A DNA stretch of 64,000 nt from PKWO01 sp036384915 (GTDB lineage: Bacteria; Pseudomonadota; Gammaproteobacteria; Burkholderiales; Burkholderiaceae_D): the NCBI GenBank assembly GCA_036384915.1, contig DASVLJ010000070.1:1-64000 (forward strand). The letters run 5' to 3'. Positions 1 through 8,760 of the stretch are shown piece by piece (position 1 is the first letter of the stretch; each line of letters opens with the position of its first letter). Under the pieces are notes generated by a model. That model saw only the letters and a program-made list of their open reading frames with translations. It made no database searches and was not told the DNA's origin. A program made the translations under genes and the position numbers.

Positions 1-1
1 T

Positions 2-250
2 CGACCAGTTGATGATGGCGCCCGGCGAGTTGGTGATGGTCAGCGTGTTGCCGTTGTTGACGATGTTCACCTGGCCGTTGACGACCGTCGGGCCTGTCGG
101 GTTGGCATAGACCGGCCCGCAGGCGAAGCAGCTGGCGATCAACACCGGCAGCAGCTTGCGTTGAATTCCGTTTCCCCCTTTGGTACATAGTGCCGGCGCG
201 GCCGGTACTGATGGTGTCGCCAGGCTTGCAGTATTGTTTGTTTTAATCAT
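2..250 (-). CDS. Two-partner-secretion (filamentous haemagglutinin-like) adhesin, 5' fragment
   Basis: This is the first 83 codons of a gene that runs off the left edge. The ATG lies at 250-248 on the minus strand. The N-terminus is long and polar, followed by a hydrophobic stretch (LLPVLIASCFACG) and a cleavage-like VYAN, then PTGPTVVNGQVNIVNNGN and LTITNSPGAIINW. That opening is typical of the TPS secretion domain of FhaB-like exoproteins, which cross the outer membrane through a TpsB partner. The repeat body and the partner are outside the window. An autotransporter with the same haemagglutination-activity domain is the main alternative. Confidence 0.72.
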   Translation of the reverse strand, partial: MIKTNNTASLATPSVPAAPALCTKGGNGIQRKLLPVLIASCFACGPVYANPTGPTVVNGQVNIVNNGNTLTITNSPGAIINWS

Positions 251-804
251 GATCAGACCCATCCCATTTCCACCCCTGCCTGTATTTTAATCATAGTAAT
301 GCGGCGGATTCTGTGATTTAAGGCAGCGCAGGGATGTGAGAAATTACCAAACCGGCAAGCAGTGAGGCAAGCCGCTCGTCCCCTGTTTGACGGCCGCGGA
401 TTCTTGCGCAGCACCATATTTGTCAGATATCGATGACGCCTATATCGGCAAGCACGGCCGCGTGGAATGTTTCGCGGAAGGATGGTTCAAGCCGGTTCCT
501 CAAGGCGTGTTTGTGCCATTTCGTGAACGCGGCATGAATGCGCGGAAAAAATTCAAGACGCCAATCTGCAGCTCATCCCCGTTTTTTTGCGCTTTGTCGC
601 ATCGCTATTGGCAGCGTGCCGTTCTTGCTTCAGCATGCACGGCGCGAAATGTTGTAAATCGCGCAAAAGACCGGGTGCACGCTTCTTGCGCAATTTATTG
701 CCTTCGACATAACTGCTGACGCCGCCGGACTATCCGATTATGGCGCCGTGCTAGTGTCCGGGTGCCATCACCCGTCCCATAAAAACGATCTGGAGTAAGA
801 CAGA
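251..804. other. Intergenic region without a supported gene
   Basis: This stretch of about 550 bases separates the divergent adhesin and S46 peptidase genes. One TTG-started reading frame (387-719, plus) covers much of it, but its residues resemble no family I know and no ribosome-binding site precedes it. The region presumably holds both divergent promoters. I see no convincing operator or repeat. Confidence 0.5.
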
Positions 805-2865
805 ATGAAAATCAAACTTTTGCTGGGCTTGATGTTGGCGCCGCTCGCTGCCGGCGCCGCCGAAGGCATGTGGACCTTCGACAATCCGCCTACCGCGAAG
901 ATGAAGAAGGAAATCGGCTGGGCGCCCGATGCGGCCTGGCTTCAGCACACCATGCAATCGTCCGCGCGCCTGGCTTTCGGTTGCTCCGGCTCCTTCGTTT
1001 CGCCTAACGGCCTGGTGTTGTCGAACCATCACTGCGCCGCCGAATGCGTCGAGCAGCTATCGAGCGACAAGAAAGACTTCATGGCGACCGGCTTCCTCGC
1101 ACCCACGGTGGCCGACGAGCAGAAGTGCCCGGCCATGGAAGTGAACCGCCTGGAAAAAATCATCGACGTCACCGATGCGATGCACAAGGCCACGGCCGGC
1201 CTGTCCGGCGAAGCCTTCACCAAGGCCAAGAATGCCGAAACGGCCAAGCTGTCCAAGGAATGCGTCGGCAGCGACGGCGACAAGGTGCGCTGCGACATGG
1301 TCAGCCTGTATCAAGGCGGTAAGTACAACCTGTACCGCTACCACCGCTTCCAGGACGTGCGCTTGGTGTTCGCACCGGAACAATCCGTGGCCTTCTTCGG
1401 CGGCGACCCGGACAATTTCAATTTCCCGCGTTACGACCTCGACATGTCGCTGATCCGCGTCTATGAAGACGGCAAGCCGGCAAAGATCGAGAACTACCTG
1501 ACCGTCAATCCCGAAGGCCCCAAGGCGGGCGAAGCAGTGTTCACCTCGGGCCATCCGGGCAGCACGCAGCGCGAATACACCATGGCCCGCCTGGGCTACC
1601 TGCGCGACGTGCGCCTGCCGGAAGCGCTGATCTATCTGTCCGAATTGCGCGGCACGCTGACGCAATTCCGCTCGGAAAGCGAAGAGCATGCGCGCGAAGC
1701 CAATGCCACGCTGTTCTACATCGAAAACAGCATCAAGGCACTGGGCGGCGAGCGCGAAGCCCTGGTCGAGCCGACACTGTGGAACCAGAAGCAGGAAGAG
1801 GAAAAGAAGCTGCGCCACTACGTCGACAGCGATCCCAAGCTGAAGGCTTCGACCGGCAGCGCCTGGGACGATATTGCCAAGGCCATGAAGGTCTCGGCCG
1901 ATATGCGCCGCGCGGTCGGCTTGTTCGAGCGCAATCAGGCTTTCGATAGTGAATACGCCCATTTTGCCCGCACGCTCGTGCGTGCCGCGGCCGAACGCGA
2001 AAAGCCGAATGGCGAGCGCCTGCCCGAATTTGCCGACGCCAGCCTGCCGCAGGTCGAGGCCGAACTCATGTCGACCGCGCCGATCTACAACGACTTCGAA
2101 AAGGTCAAGCTGACCTTCTCGCTGACCAAGATGCGCGAATACCTCACCCCGTCCAACCCGCAAGTGGTGCAAGTGCTGGGCAAGGACTCGCCGAAGCAGT
2201 TGGCCGAGCGCATGGTATCCGGCACCAAGTTGGGCGATGTGGCTGTGCGCAAGGCGTTGTGGGATGGCGGCATGAAGGCCGTGATGGCTTCGGACGATCC
2301 GTTCATCAAGATGATGATCCAACTCGACCCCTATACGCGATCGCTGCGCAAGGAGTATGAAACCCGTGTCGAATCCGTCATCACCAAGGCAGATGAAAAG
2401 ATCGCCGCCGCACGCTTCGCCATGCTCGGCACCAGCATCTATCCCGACGCCACGTTCACCCTGCGCCTGTCCTACGGCATCGTGAAGGGCTGGAACGAAG
2501 CCGGCCACGAGGTCGCTCCGTTCACCACCATGGGCGGCACCTTCGACCACGCCACCGGCGCCGATCCGTTCAAACTGCCTGAGGACTGGTACAAAGCCAA
2601 GGACAAGCTGAAGCTCGATACGCCGTTCGATTTCGTTTCGACCAATGACATCATCGGCGGCAACTCCGGCAGCCCGGTGGTAAACACCAAGGGTGAGCTG
2701 GTCGGCCTGGTATTCGACGGCAACATCCATTCGCTGGGCGGTGCCTTCGGCTTCGACGAAACCAACAACCGCACCGTCGCCGTCGACAGCGCAGCCTTGC
2801 TTGAAGCGCTCGACAAAATCTATGGCGCGCACGACGTGGCGAAGGAAATGCGCGGAGGGAAGTAA
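805..2865 (+). CDS. S46 family dipeptidyl-peptidase (DPP7/DPP11-like), exported
   Basis: A 686-residue serine exopeptidase that should remove N-terminal dipeptides from peptides in the periplasm. Residues 1-19 form a signal peptide ending AGAAE. The chymotrypsin-fold landmarks of S46 are present: GCSGSFVSPNGLVLSNHHC at 59-77 with the catalytic His, a GGDPDNFNFPRYDLD block with the Asp, and GGNSGSP near the C-terminus with the Ser. Eighteen residues after that Ser is Gly (FDGN). From memory, Gly there marks DPP7-type hydrophobic preference, whereas Arg marks DPP11. Length is near the family norm of about 700. It appears monocistronic, with its own terminator. Confidence 0.88.
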   Translation: MKIKLLLGLMLAPLAAGAAEGMWTFDNPPTAKMKKEIGWAPDAAWLQHTMQSSARLAFGCSGSFVSPNGLVLSNHHCAAECVEQLSSDKKDFMATGFLAPTVADEQKCPAMEVNRLEKIIDVTDAMHKATAGLSGEAFTKAKNAETAKLSKECVGSDGDKVRCDMVSLYQGGKYNLYRYHRFQDVRLVFAPEQSVAFFGGDPDNFNFPRYDLDMSLIRVYEDGKPAKIENYLTVNPEGPKAGEAVFTSGHPGSTQREYTMARLGYLRDVRLPEALIYLSELRGTLTQFRSESEEHAREANATLFYIENSIKALGGEREALVEPTLWNQKQEEEKKLRHYVDSDPKLKASTGSAWDDIAKAMKVSADMRRAVGLFERNQAFDSEYAHFARTLVRAAAEREKPNGERLPEFADASLPQVEAELMSTAPIYNDFEKVKLTFSLTKMREYLTPSNPQVVQVLGKDSPKQLAERMVSGTKLGDVAVRKALWDGGMKAVMASDDPFIKMMIQLDPYTRSLRKEYETRVESVITKADEKIAAARFAMLGTSIYPDATFTLRLSYGIVKGWNEAGHEVAPFTTMGGTFDHATGADPFKLPEDWYKAKDKLKLDTPFDFVSTNDIIGGNSGSPVVNTKGELVGLVFDGNIHSLGGAFGFDETNNRTVAVDSAALLEALDKIYGAHDVAKEMRGGK

Positions 2866-2883
2866 ATCCTTCGGCCTGTGCAG

Positions 2884-2910
2884 AAAAGCCCGGTTCGCCC
2901 GGGCTTTTTT
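2884..2910 (+). terminator. Rho-independent terminator of the S46 peptidase gene
   Basis: The stem AAAGCCCGG/CCGGGCTTT with loop TTCGC is followed by a T-run and starts 19 bases after the stop codon. Confidence 0.85.
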
Positions 2911-2925
2911 GTAACCGTGCTTGAT

Positions 2926-2953
2926 TAGAATAATATTCTAGAATATTATTCTA
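2926..2953. promoter_or_regulatory. Perfect 28-bp palindrome, candidate operator of the TetR gene
   Basis: All 28 bases read the same on both strands. Each half is the AT-rich 14-mer TAGAATAATATTCT, itself nearly palindromic. It ends 3 bases before the TetR start codon, so a dimer or pair of dimers bound here would block transcription or translation initiation. Its composition contrasts strongly with the GC-rich surroundings. Autoregulation by the adjacent TetR protein is inferred. Confidence 0.7.
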
Positions 2954-2956
2954 AAC

Positions 2957-3565
2957 ATGAAAAATCCTGAAATCAGCCTGGAAGCCGGTGACCGCAAGGC
3001 AAGCATCCTGGCCGCAGCACTGGTCATCTTCACCGAAAAAGGCGTCGAGGCAGCGACAGTGGACGATATTCGCAAGAAGAGCGGTGCTTCGGTCGGGAGC
3101 ATCTATCACCATTTCGGCGCCAAGGATGGCATTGCCGCCGCCTTGTTCGCCCACACGCTGGAGGACTATTGGGGGCGGTTGATGGTGGCAGTCGAAAGTG
3201 CGGCGGACGCACGCGCCGCCATCCATGCATTGGTCGATACGCATATCAACTGGATCGTGGCCAAGCCCGATGCGGCGCGCTTTTTGTTTTCGCGGCGTCA
3301 GGCGGTGGGCGCGGCGCATGAGCAGGCGGTGCGCCAGCATACGGCCGAACATTTCAAGCGCTTGCTGGCTGTGTTCAAGCCGTGGTTCAAGCAGGGCATA
3401 TTGCGTCAGATGCCTTACGAATTGTATGTGGCCATCTTGCTTGGGCCGGCGCAGGAGTTGTCGCGCCATTGGCTGGGTGGGCGCATCGCGCTCGATCCGC
3501 GCGATGCCATCGAGGATTTGAGTGCGGCTGCCTGGAGGGGCCTGGCAGCGGAGGATTGCAAATGA
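2957..3565 (+). CDS. TetR/AcrR family transcriptional regulator
   Basis: A 202-residue repressor-type protein. Residues 13-60 form the TetR DNA-binding domain: helix 1 (ASILAAALVIFTEKG), then TVDDIRKKSGASVGSIYHHF, the classic TetR recognition helix-turn-helix. The C-terminal two thirds are the variable ligand and dimer domain, so the ligand cannot be read from sequence. The start codon follows the 28-bp palindrome almost directly and leaves little room for a Shine-Dalgarno, so the transcript may be nearly leaderless. The stop overlaps the next gene's ATG (ATGA), so the hydrolase is probably co-transcribed and co-regulated. Confidence 0.88.
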   Translation: MKNPEISLEAGDRKASILAAALVIFTEKGVEAATVDDIRKKSGASVGSIYHHFGAKDGIAAALFAHTLEDYWGRLMVAVESAADARAAIHALVDTHINWIVAKPDAARFLFSRRQAVGAAHEQAVRQHTAEHFKRLLAVFKPWFKQGILRQMPYELYVAILLGPAQELSRHWLGGRIALDPRDAIEDLSAAAWRGLAAEDCK

Positions 3566-4434
3566 GTGCGGTCAAAGTGACGATCCATGCGGAAGACGGC
3601 TATGCCTTGACGGCATACCGCCACGACCCTGTGCAGGCCTTGCATGCGGCCGTGGTGATTGCACCGGGCATGGCGATACGTCAGGCGTTTTACGGCGATT
3701 TTGCCGCCTGGCTGGCGCGCCAGGGCTTTCGCGCCTGGACCTTCGATTATCGCGGCATCGCCGAATCGGCTGCCGGCACGATGCGCGATTGCGATGCCGA
3801 TGTGTCGCGCTGGGTGGGGCAGGATTTCGAAGCCGTGGTGCGCCGTGCGGCGGGCGAGGGTTTGCCTGTCTTCGTGGTGGGGCATAGCCTGGGCGGACAG
3901 GTGGCGCCGCTGCTGCCTTCGGCCGGGAAGCTGGCCGGTTTGGTCAATATCGCGGTGGGCAGCGGCGCGGTGCGCCACAACCAGCCGCGCCAGCGTTTCG
4001 GTGCACGCTTGCTGTGGCACGTGCTGGTGCCTTTGTTGTGTCCACTGTTCGGTTACTTTCCCGGCAGGCGGCTGGGCATCATCGGCGATTTGCCAGCCGG
4101 CGCGGTGCGCCAGTGGCGGCGCTGGTGCCTCACGTCGGATTATTTGCTTACTGGCGAACCCGGTGCACGCGAGGCCTATGCGCAGGCATCATATCCGGCC
4201 ATGGCCATGACGTTTACCGATGACGAGTTATTGCTCGCCGAGGGCTCGCGCATGATGCATAGCGCCTACCGCGCCACCAAGGTCGATTACCGCGAAGTGC
4301 GGCCGGACCAGTTCGGTTTGAAGCGCATCGGGCACTTCGGATTTTTCCGGGTCGAACACGAGGGCGTGCTGTGGCCGGTGGTCAGGGATTGGCTGATGGC
4401 CTCAGTTCAAGGGCGCCACTTGGTGCCGGCATAG
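3562..4434 (+). CDS. Alpha/beta-fold hydrolase
   Basis: A 290-residue serine hydrolase of the Hydrolase_4/serine aminopeptidase-like type. The nucleophile elbow GHSLGG has Ser109, FDYRGIAES near residue 61 is the usual region after the oxyanion strand, and IGHFGFF near the C-terminus supplies the His. A hydrophobic LLWHVLVPLLCPLF segment sits in the lid region. The ATG overlaps the stop of the TetR gene, which supports this start over in-frame upstream codons. The substrate is unknown. The last 33 bases overlap, tail to tail, the 3' end of the small exported-protein gene on the other strand. Confidence 0.78.
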   Translation: MSAVKVTIHAEDGYALTAYRHDPVQALHAAVVIAPGMAIRQAFYGDFAAWLARQGFRAWTFDYRGIAESAAGTMRDCDADVSRWVGQDFEAVVRRAAGEGLPVFVVGHSLGGQVAPLLPSAGKLAGLVNIAVGSGAVRHNQPRQRFGARLLWHVLVPLLCPLFGYFPGRRLGIIGDLPAGAVRQWRRWCLTSDYLLTGEPGAREAYAQASYPAMAMTFTDDELLLAEGSRMMHSAYRATKVDYREVRPDQFGLKRIGHFGFFRVEHEGVLWPVVRDWLMASVQGRHLVPA

Positions 4435-4887
4435 CAGCTTGGCATTATTGTTCTGCCACATGATCTCGGACAGGCTTTGGGTGGCATAGGGCGAATATCG
4501 ATAGCCGGCGGCGGTTTTCACGTATAGTGGGCCGACCTCGCTCGGCATGGCCTTCGCCAGTTCATCCGGCTTGATCTTGAAGACGGCGCCGACAAATTCC
4601 CAGTCTGTGCTCTGGTCCGAGACGAAAACTTCGATCAAATCCTTGCCGAACAACTGCGTCTTGGTGCGAAACCAATAGGCGCCTTGCTCATGCTTGTAAG
4701 GCTGGCCGAAGCTGCCCTTCAGATAGTCGTAATAGAACTTCATCTCCATCTTGTCGCGGCATAGCACGGCCGGGCCGATGGTGACGCCGAAATCGGTGCG
4801 CGGCCCCGCCTGCGCCGCGGGCTGTGCAAGCAGCGCGAACGCCGTCGCGAGGAGAATCTGGCGTATCGAGCGGAGAGAGTGTTCCAT
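4402..4887 (-). CDS. Small exported protein of unknown function
   Basis: A 161-residue protein with a signal peptide at 1-27 (RQILLATAFALLAQPAAQAG). The mature part is a mixed-composition domain with two cysteines (LCRDKME near 43 and LLCRHQ near 153) that could pair in the periplasm, plus an aromatic YWFRTKTQLFG segment. I do not recognise the family. The start is the ATG just upstream of the signal sequence, and longer readings would run into non-coding sequence. It converges with and overlaps the hydrolase gene by 33 bases and is divergent from the terpene-type operon. Confidence 0.6.
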   Translation of the reverse strand: MEHSLRSIRQILLATAFALLAQPAAQAGPRTDFGVTIGPAVLCRDKMEMKFYYDYLKGSFGQPYKHEQGAYWFRTKTQLFGKDLIEVFVSDQSTDWEFVGAVFKIKPDELAKAMPSEVGPLYVKTAAGYRYSPYATQSLSEIMWQNNNAKLLCRHQVAPLN

Positions 4888-4932
4888 CGAATCATTGTCG
4901 CACGGGGCTTTCCAAGGCCGCAAACCGTTTGC

Positions 4933-4962
4933 TTTACAAAGCAACTGCTTGCTTGCTAAAAT
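4933..4962 (+). promoter_or_regulatory. Candidate sigma-70 promoter of the atu-like operon
   Basis: A TTTACA box and a TAAAAT box are separated by 18 bases. Each matches consensus at five of six positions. They lie about 105 bases before the SDR start codon, in the divergent intergenic region. Confidence 0.5.
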
Positions 4963-5067
4963 CAAGTATCGAAACGTTGCGCATTTGCCATAACCTGCTG
5001 CGCCGATGTACGGGTAAAGTAAGCGGCAGGTGCCGGCATCGTCAGCTTCATAAAGACAGGACAGGGT

Positions 5068-5955
5068 ATGACGCAGGCTTATCGTTCGGTGTTTCGCCCC
5101 GGCTTGTTCGCCGGTCGGGTCGTGCTGGTGACGGGCGGCGGCTCCGGCATCGGGCGCTGCACGGCGCATGAATTGGCCGCGCTCGGCGCGCACGTCGCGC
5201 TGATCGGGCGCAATGGCGGCAAGCTCGAAGCAGTGCGGGCCGAAATCGCGGCGGCCGGCGGTAAGGCGAGCATGGCTGTATGCGATATCCGCGATGAGGC
5301 CGCAGTGCAAGACACTGTCGAGACCGTACTGCGAAGCCAGGGACGCCTCGACGCGCTCGTCAACAATGCGGGCGGGCAATTCCCTGCGCCGCTCAAGACC
5401 ATGACCCTCAAGGGCTGGGAAGCGGTAGTCAAAACCAATCTGACCGGCGGCTTCCTGATGGCGCGCGAATGCGTGAATCAATGGATGGAATCGCATGGCG
5501 GCGCCATCGTCAACATCGTGGCCGATATGTGGGGCAGCATGCCCGGCATGGGCCACTCCGGCGCGGCCCGTGCCGGCATGGTCAGCTTCACCGAGACGGC
5601 AGCGCTCGAATGGGCGCCGTCCGGCGTGCGCGTCAATGCGGTGGCGCCCGGTTATGTGGCGTCTTCCGGCATGGACAGCTATCCGCCGGCCATGGCGCCC
5701 TTGTTGCGTGCGGCGGCCCAGGGCGTGCCCTTGAAGCGGATGGCCAACGAGGCCGAAGTGTCGGCCGCCATCGTGTTCCTGTTGTCCGAAGCGGCAAGTT
5801 TCATTACCGGCACGGTGTTGCGCGTCGATGGCGGCAGGCCGCAAATGCGTGCCGGCTGGCCGGTGGCCGGAGGCGAGCCGCCGGAACACGATGCCGTGAA
5901 GCCGTATGACGGTTTTCCCTTGGCCCGGGTGCCGAAGGTTTTCATGGACGAATGA
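5068..5955 (+). CDS. Short-chain dehydrogenase/reductase of the atu-like cluster (AtuG/AtuB type)
   Basis: A 295-residue SDR, probably NAD(P)-dependent and acting on an acyl-CoA or alcohol intermediate. The cofactor loop GGGSGIGR is at about 24-31, NNAGG near 107, and GGR near the end of the fold. The usual YxxxK dyad is replaced: the aligned block reads HSGAARAG, so the Tyr position is Ser and the Lys position is Arg. The same HSGAARAG block occurs, from memory, in peroxisomal trans-2-enoyl-CoA reductase, which suggests an enoyl-CoA or dienoyl-CoA substrate. A tail of about 35 residues follows the fold. Its stop overlaps the carboxylase start (ATGA). Confidence 0.75.
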   Translation: MTQAYRSVFRPGLFAGRVVLVTGGGSGIGRCTAHELAALGAHVALIGRNGGKLEAVRAEIAAAGGKASMAVCDIRDEAAVQDTVETVLRSQGRLDALVNNAGGQFPAPLKTMTLKGWEAVVKTNLTGGFLMARECVNQWMESHGGAIVNIVADMWGSMPGMGHSGAARAGMVSFTETAALEWAPSGVRVNAVAPGYVASSGMDSYPPAMAPLLRAAAQGVPLKRMANEAEVSAAIVFLLSEAASFITGTVLRVDGGRPQMRAGWPVAGGEPPEHDAVKPYDGFPLARVPKVFMDE

Positions 5956-7577
5956 GCATGCCGGTTATCGTTTCCCAAATCGCCGCCGGCAGTGCCGTCT
6001 TCGGGCAGAATCGCGCCGCCATGCTGGAAAAAATCGCTTACCTACGCGCGCTCGAAGAACGCACGCGCAGCGTGTCGCAGGCGGCGCAGCCCCTGTTCGA
6101 CAAACGCGGCCAGATGCTGCCGCGTGCGCGTATTGCGCGCCTGCTCGATACCGGCGCGCCTTTTCTTGAATTGTCCACGCTGGCCGGCTATCTGCGCGAC
6201 GCGGCCGATCCGGACAAGACCGTGCCGGGCGGCGGGGTGATCGCCGGTATCGGCTATGTGGCCGGGGTGCGCGCCATGATTCTTGCGTCCGACTCGGGCA
6301 TCAATGCCGGCGCGCTGAAAACCGGCGGATTGGAAAAGATGTTGCGCGCGCAATCGATCGCGTTGGAAAAGAAGCTGCCCTTCATCCACCTGGTGGAAAG
6401 CGCTGGTGCCAACCTGCTTGAATACCGTGTCGAAGACTTCGTGCAGGGCGGCGGCGTTTTCTACAATCTGGCGCGGTTGTCGGCAGCCGGCATTCCCGTG
6501 GTCACGGTGGTGCATGGCTCGTCAACGGCCGGCGGTGCGTATATGCCGGGTTTGTCGGACTACGTGGTGATGGTCAAGGAACGCTCGCGCGCCTTTCTCG
6601 CCGGGCCGCCGCTGCTCAAGGCTGCCACGGGCGAGATCGCCACCGAAGAGGAGTTGGGCGGAGCCGAGATGCATTACGGCGTGTCGGGCCTGGCGGAATA
6701 CCTGGCGCAGGACGATGGCGATGCCTTGCGCATCGCGCGTGAAATCGTCGCCGCGCTCGGCTGGAATAGGGCGCCGCCGGTGCTGCTCCATGCTTATGAC
6801 GCGCCGCGCTATGATGCCGAAGAATTGCTCGGCTTGATGCCCGCCGATCCGAAGAAGCCCGTCGATATGCGCGAAGTCATCGCCCGTGTTGTCGACGGGT
6901 CCGGCTTCCTCGAATTCAAGGCAGGCTATGGCTCACCCACGGTGACCGGCCACGCCGCCATATGCGGCCAACGCATCGGCATCCTCACCAACAACGGCCC
7001 GCTCGACCCGGAGGGCGCGAACAAGGCGACCCACTTCATCCACGCCTGTTGCCAGGCGGGCACGCCGCTGGTATTCCTGCAAAACACCACGGGTTTCATC
7101 GTCGGCACGGTCTCCGAGCGTACGGGCATGATCAAGCACGGCTCGAAGATGATCCAGGCCGTGTCGAACGCGAATGTGCCGCGCATCACCATCCATTGCG
7201 GCGCCAGCTTCGGAGCCGGCAACTACGGCATGTGCGGCACCGGCTTCGCACCGGATTTCGCCTTTTCCTGGCCCAATGCACGCACCGCCGTGATGGGCGG
7301 CGAACAGGCGGCCGGCACGATGGCGGAGGTGATGGCGGCAGGTGCGAAGCGCAAGGGGCTGGCTGTGGACGAAGCCGCGCTCGATGCCATGAAACAAAGG
7401 ATCACCGCCACCTTCGATGGCCAGATGAGCGCGTTTTATACGTCGGGCCTGATGCTCGACGACGGCGTGATCGATCCGCGCGATATGCGCAAGGTATTGG
7501 CGTTGATTCTCTCGGTCTGCACCGAAGCGGAACAACGAATCTTGCGGCCCGTCCAGTTCGGCGTGGCCCGGCCATAA
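5952..7577 (+). CDS. atuC: Geranyl-CoA carboxylase beta (carboxyltransferase) subunit, AtuC-like
   Basis: A 541-residue carboxyltransferase subunit that should move CO2 from carboxybiotin to an acyl-CoA. The crotonase-fold halves are visible: GSSTAGGAYMPG and LAGPPLLKAATGE in the N-half, then LQNTTGFIVG, GASFGAGNYGMCG and VMGGEQAAGTMAEV in the C-half. It is close to the methylcrotonyl-CoA carboxylase beta family. The block QGGGVFYN (165-172) places Gly166 where methylcrotonyl-CoA enzymes carry a bulky Phe. From memory that Phe-to-Gly change distinguishes geranyl-CoA carboxylases. Together with the AtuA neighbour this favours a terpene substrate over leucine breakdown. Confidence 0.8.
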   Translation: MSMPVIVSQIAAGSAVFGQNRAAMLEKIAYLRALEERTRSVSQAAQPLFDKRGQMLPRARIARLLDTGAPFLELSTLAGYLRDAADPDKTVPGGGVIAGIGYVAGVRAMILASDSGINAGALKTGGLEKMLRAQSIALEKKLPFIHLVESAGANLLEYRVEDFVQGGGVFYNLARLSAAGIPVVTVVHGSSTAGGAYMPGLSDYVVMVKERSRAFLAGPPLLKAATGEIATEEELGGAEMHYGVSGLAEYLAQDDGDALRIAREIVAALGWNRAPPVLLHAYDAPRYDAEELLGLMPADPKKPVDMREVIARVVDGSGFLEFKAGYGSPTVTGHAAICGQRIGILTNNGPLDPEGANKATHFIHACCQAGTPLVFLQNTTGFIVGTVSERTGMIKHGSKMIQAVSNANVPRITIHCGASFGAGNYGMCGTGFAPDFAFSWPNARTAVMGGEQAAGTMAEVMAAGAKRKGLAVDEAALDAMKQRITATFDGQMSAFYTSGLMLDDGVIDPRDMRKVLALILSVCTEAEQRILRPVQFGVARP

Positions 7578-7599
7578 AAGGAAGCGAAAAGGAGGCGAC

Positions 7600-8760
7600 A
7601 TGAAACTGACCCACGAACACCAGGAACTGCAGCGCAACCTCAAGCGCTTCATCGACAGCGAAATCAATCCGCACGTCGACGAATGGGAAGCGGCGGAAAT
7701 CTTTCCTGCCCATGAAGTCTTCAAGAAGATGGGGGAGCTTGGCTTCCTCGGCCTGTGCAAGCCGGCCGAATACGGCGGATTGGAGCTCGATTATTCCTAC
7801 TCAATGATCATGGCCGAGACCCTGGGCCACGTGCATTGCGGCGGCGTGCCCATGGCCATCGGCGTGCAGACCGACATGGCGACGCCGGCGCTGGCGCGCT
7901 TCGGTTCCGATGCCTTGCGGGCCGAATTCCTCGCCCCGGCCATCGCGGGCGAGATGGTGGCCAGCGTCGGGGTATCGGAGGCCAGCGGCGGCTCCGACGT
8001 TGCCGCAGTCAAGACCACGGCGCGCAAGGATGGCGGCGACTACGTCATCAACGGCAGCAAGATGTGGATCACCAACAGCCTGCAAGCCGACTGGATGTGC
8101 CTACTGGCCAATACCTCGGACGGCGCGCCGCACAAGAACAAGACGCTCATTATCGTGCCGATGAAAACCAAGGGCATCAGCGTGGGCAAGAAGATCCGCA
8201 AGATCGGCATGCACGCCTCGGATACCGGCCTGATCCATTTCGACGACGTGCGCGTGCCGCAGCATTACGCCATCGGCCAGGAAGGCATGGGCTTTACCTA
8301 CCAGATGCTGCAATTCCAGGAAGAGCGCCTGTGGGCCGCGGCCAACTCGATCCAGGCGCTGATCAATTGCATCGACTGGACCATAGAATGGGCGCGCGAG
8401 CGCCAACTGTTCGGCGCGCGCCTTTTGGAAAACCAATACGTGTATTTCCGCCTCGCCGAATTGAAGACGGAAGTCGAAGCTCTGCGCGCCCTGGCCTACC
8501 GGGCCTGCGAACTCTACATCGGCGGGCAGGACGTGACCGAGCTGGCTTCCATGGCCAAGCTGAAAGCCGGACGCCTGATGCGCATCGTGCCCGACGCCTG
8601 CCTGCAGTTCTGGGGCGGCATGGGCTATACGCATGAAAACCTCGTGGCACGCATGTTCCGCGACGGTCGCCTGGCTTCCATCGGCGGCGGCGCCGACGAG
8701 GTGATGCTGGGCATTATCGCCAAGACCATGGGCATTCATCCGGGCAAGCCGGCCAAGTGA
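7600..8760 (+). CDS. atuD: Acyl-CoA dehydrogenase, citronellyl-CoA dehydrogenase-like (AtuD)
   Basis: A 386-residue flavoprotein with the three acyl-CoA dehydrogenase domains: N-terminal helices (EINPHVDEWEAAEIFPAHE), the beta domain (SVGVSEASGGSDVA, NGSKMWITN) and the C-terminal helices (FWGGMGYTHENLVARMFRD). The Glu of the usual YEGTSE loop is absent (SIGGGADEVM). A Glu in FQEERLW aligns with the helix-G base of isovaleryl-CoA dehydrogenase, so this belongs to the branched-chain subgroup. In the atu pathway the enzyme desaturates citronellyl-CoA. A GGAGG sits just before the ATG. Its stop overlaps the GTG start of the next gene. Confidence 0.8.
   Translation: MKLTHEHQELQRNLKRFIDSEINPHVDEWEAAEIFPAHEVFKKMGELGFLGLCKPAEYGGLELDYSYSMIMAETLGHVHCGGVPMAIGVQTDMATPALARFGSDALRAEFLAPAIAGEMVASVGVSEASGGSDVAAVKTTARKDGGDYVINGSKMWITNSLQADWMCLLANTSDGAPHKNKTLIIVPMKTKGISVGKKIRKIGMHASDTGLIHFDDVRVPQHYAIGQEGMGFTYQMLQFQEERLWAAANSIQALINCIDWTIEWARERQLFGARLLENQYVYFRLAELKTEVEALRALAYRACELYIGGQDVTELASMAKLKAGRLMRIVPDACLQFWGGMGYTHENLVARMFRDGRLASIGGGADEVMLGIIAKTMGIHPGKPAK

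Noticed and set aside
387..719. A TTG-started frame of 110 codons in the leftmost gap
   Set aside because: There is no ribosome-binding site, no recognisable domain and an irregular composition.
1057..2832. A 591-codon frame antisense to the S46 peptidase
   Set aside because: It is a shadow of the peptidase gene. The peptidase has a signal peptide and all catalytic motifs.
7600..8760. Isovaleryl-CoA dehydrogenase of leucine degradation
   Set aside because: The base position agrees, but the operon holds AtuA-family genes and lacks the liu hydratase and lyase. Citronellyl-CoA type is preferred, with caution.
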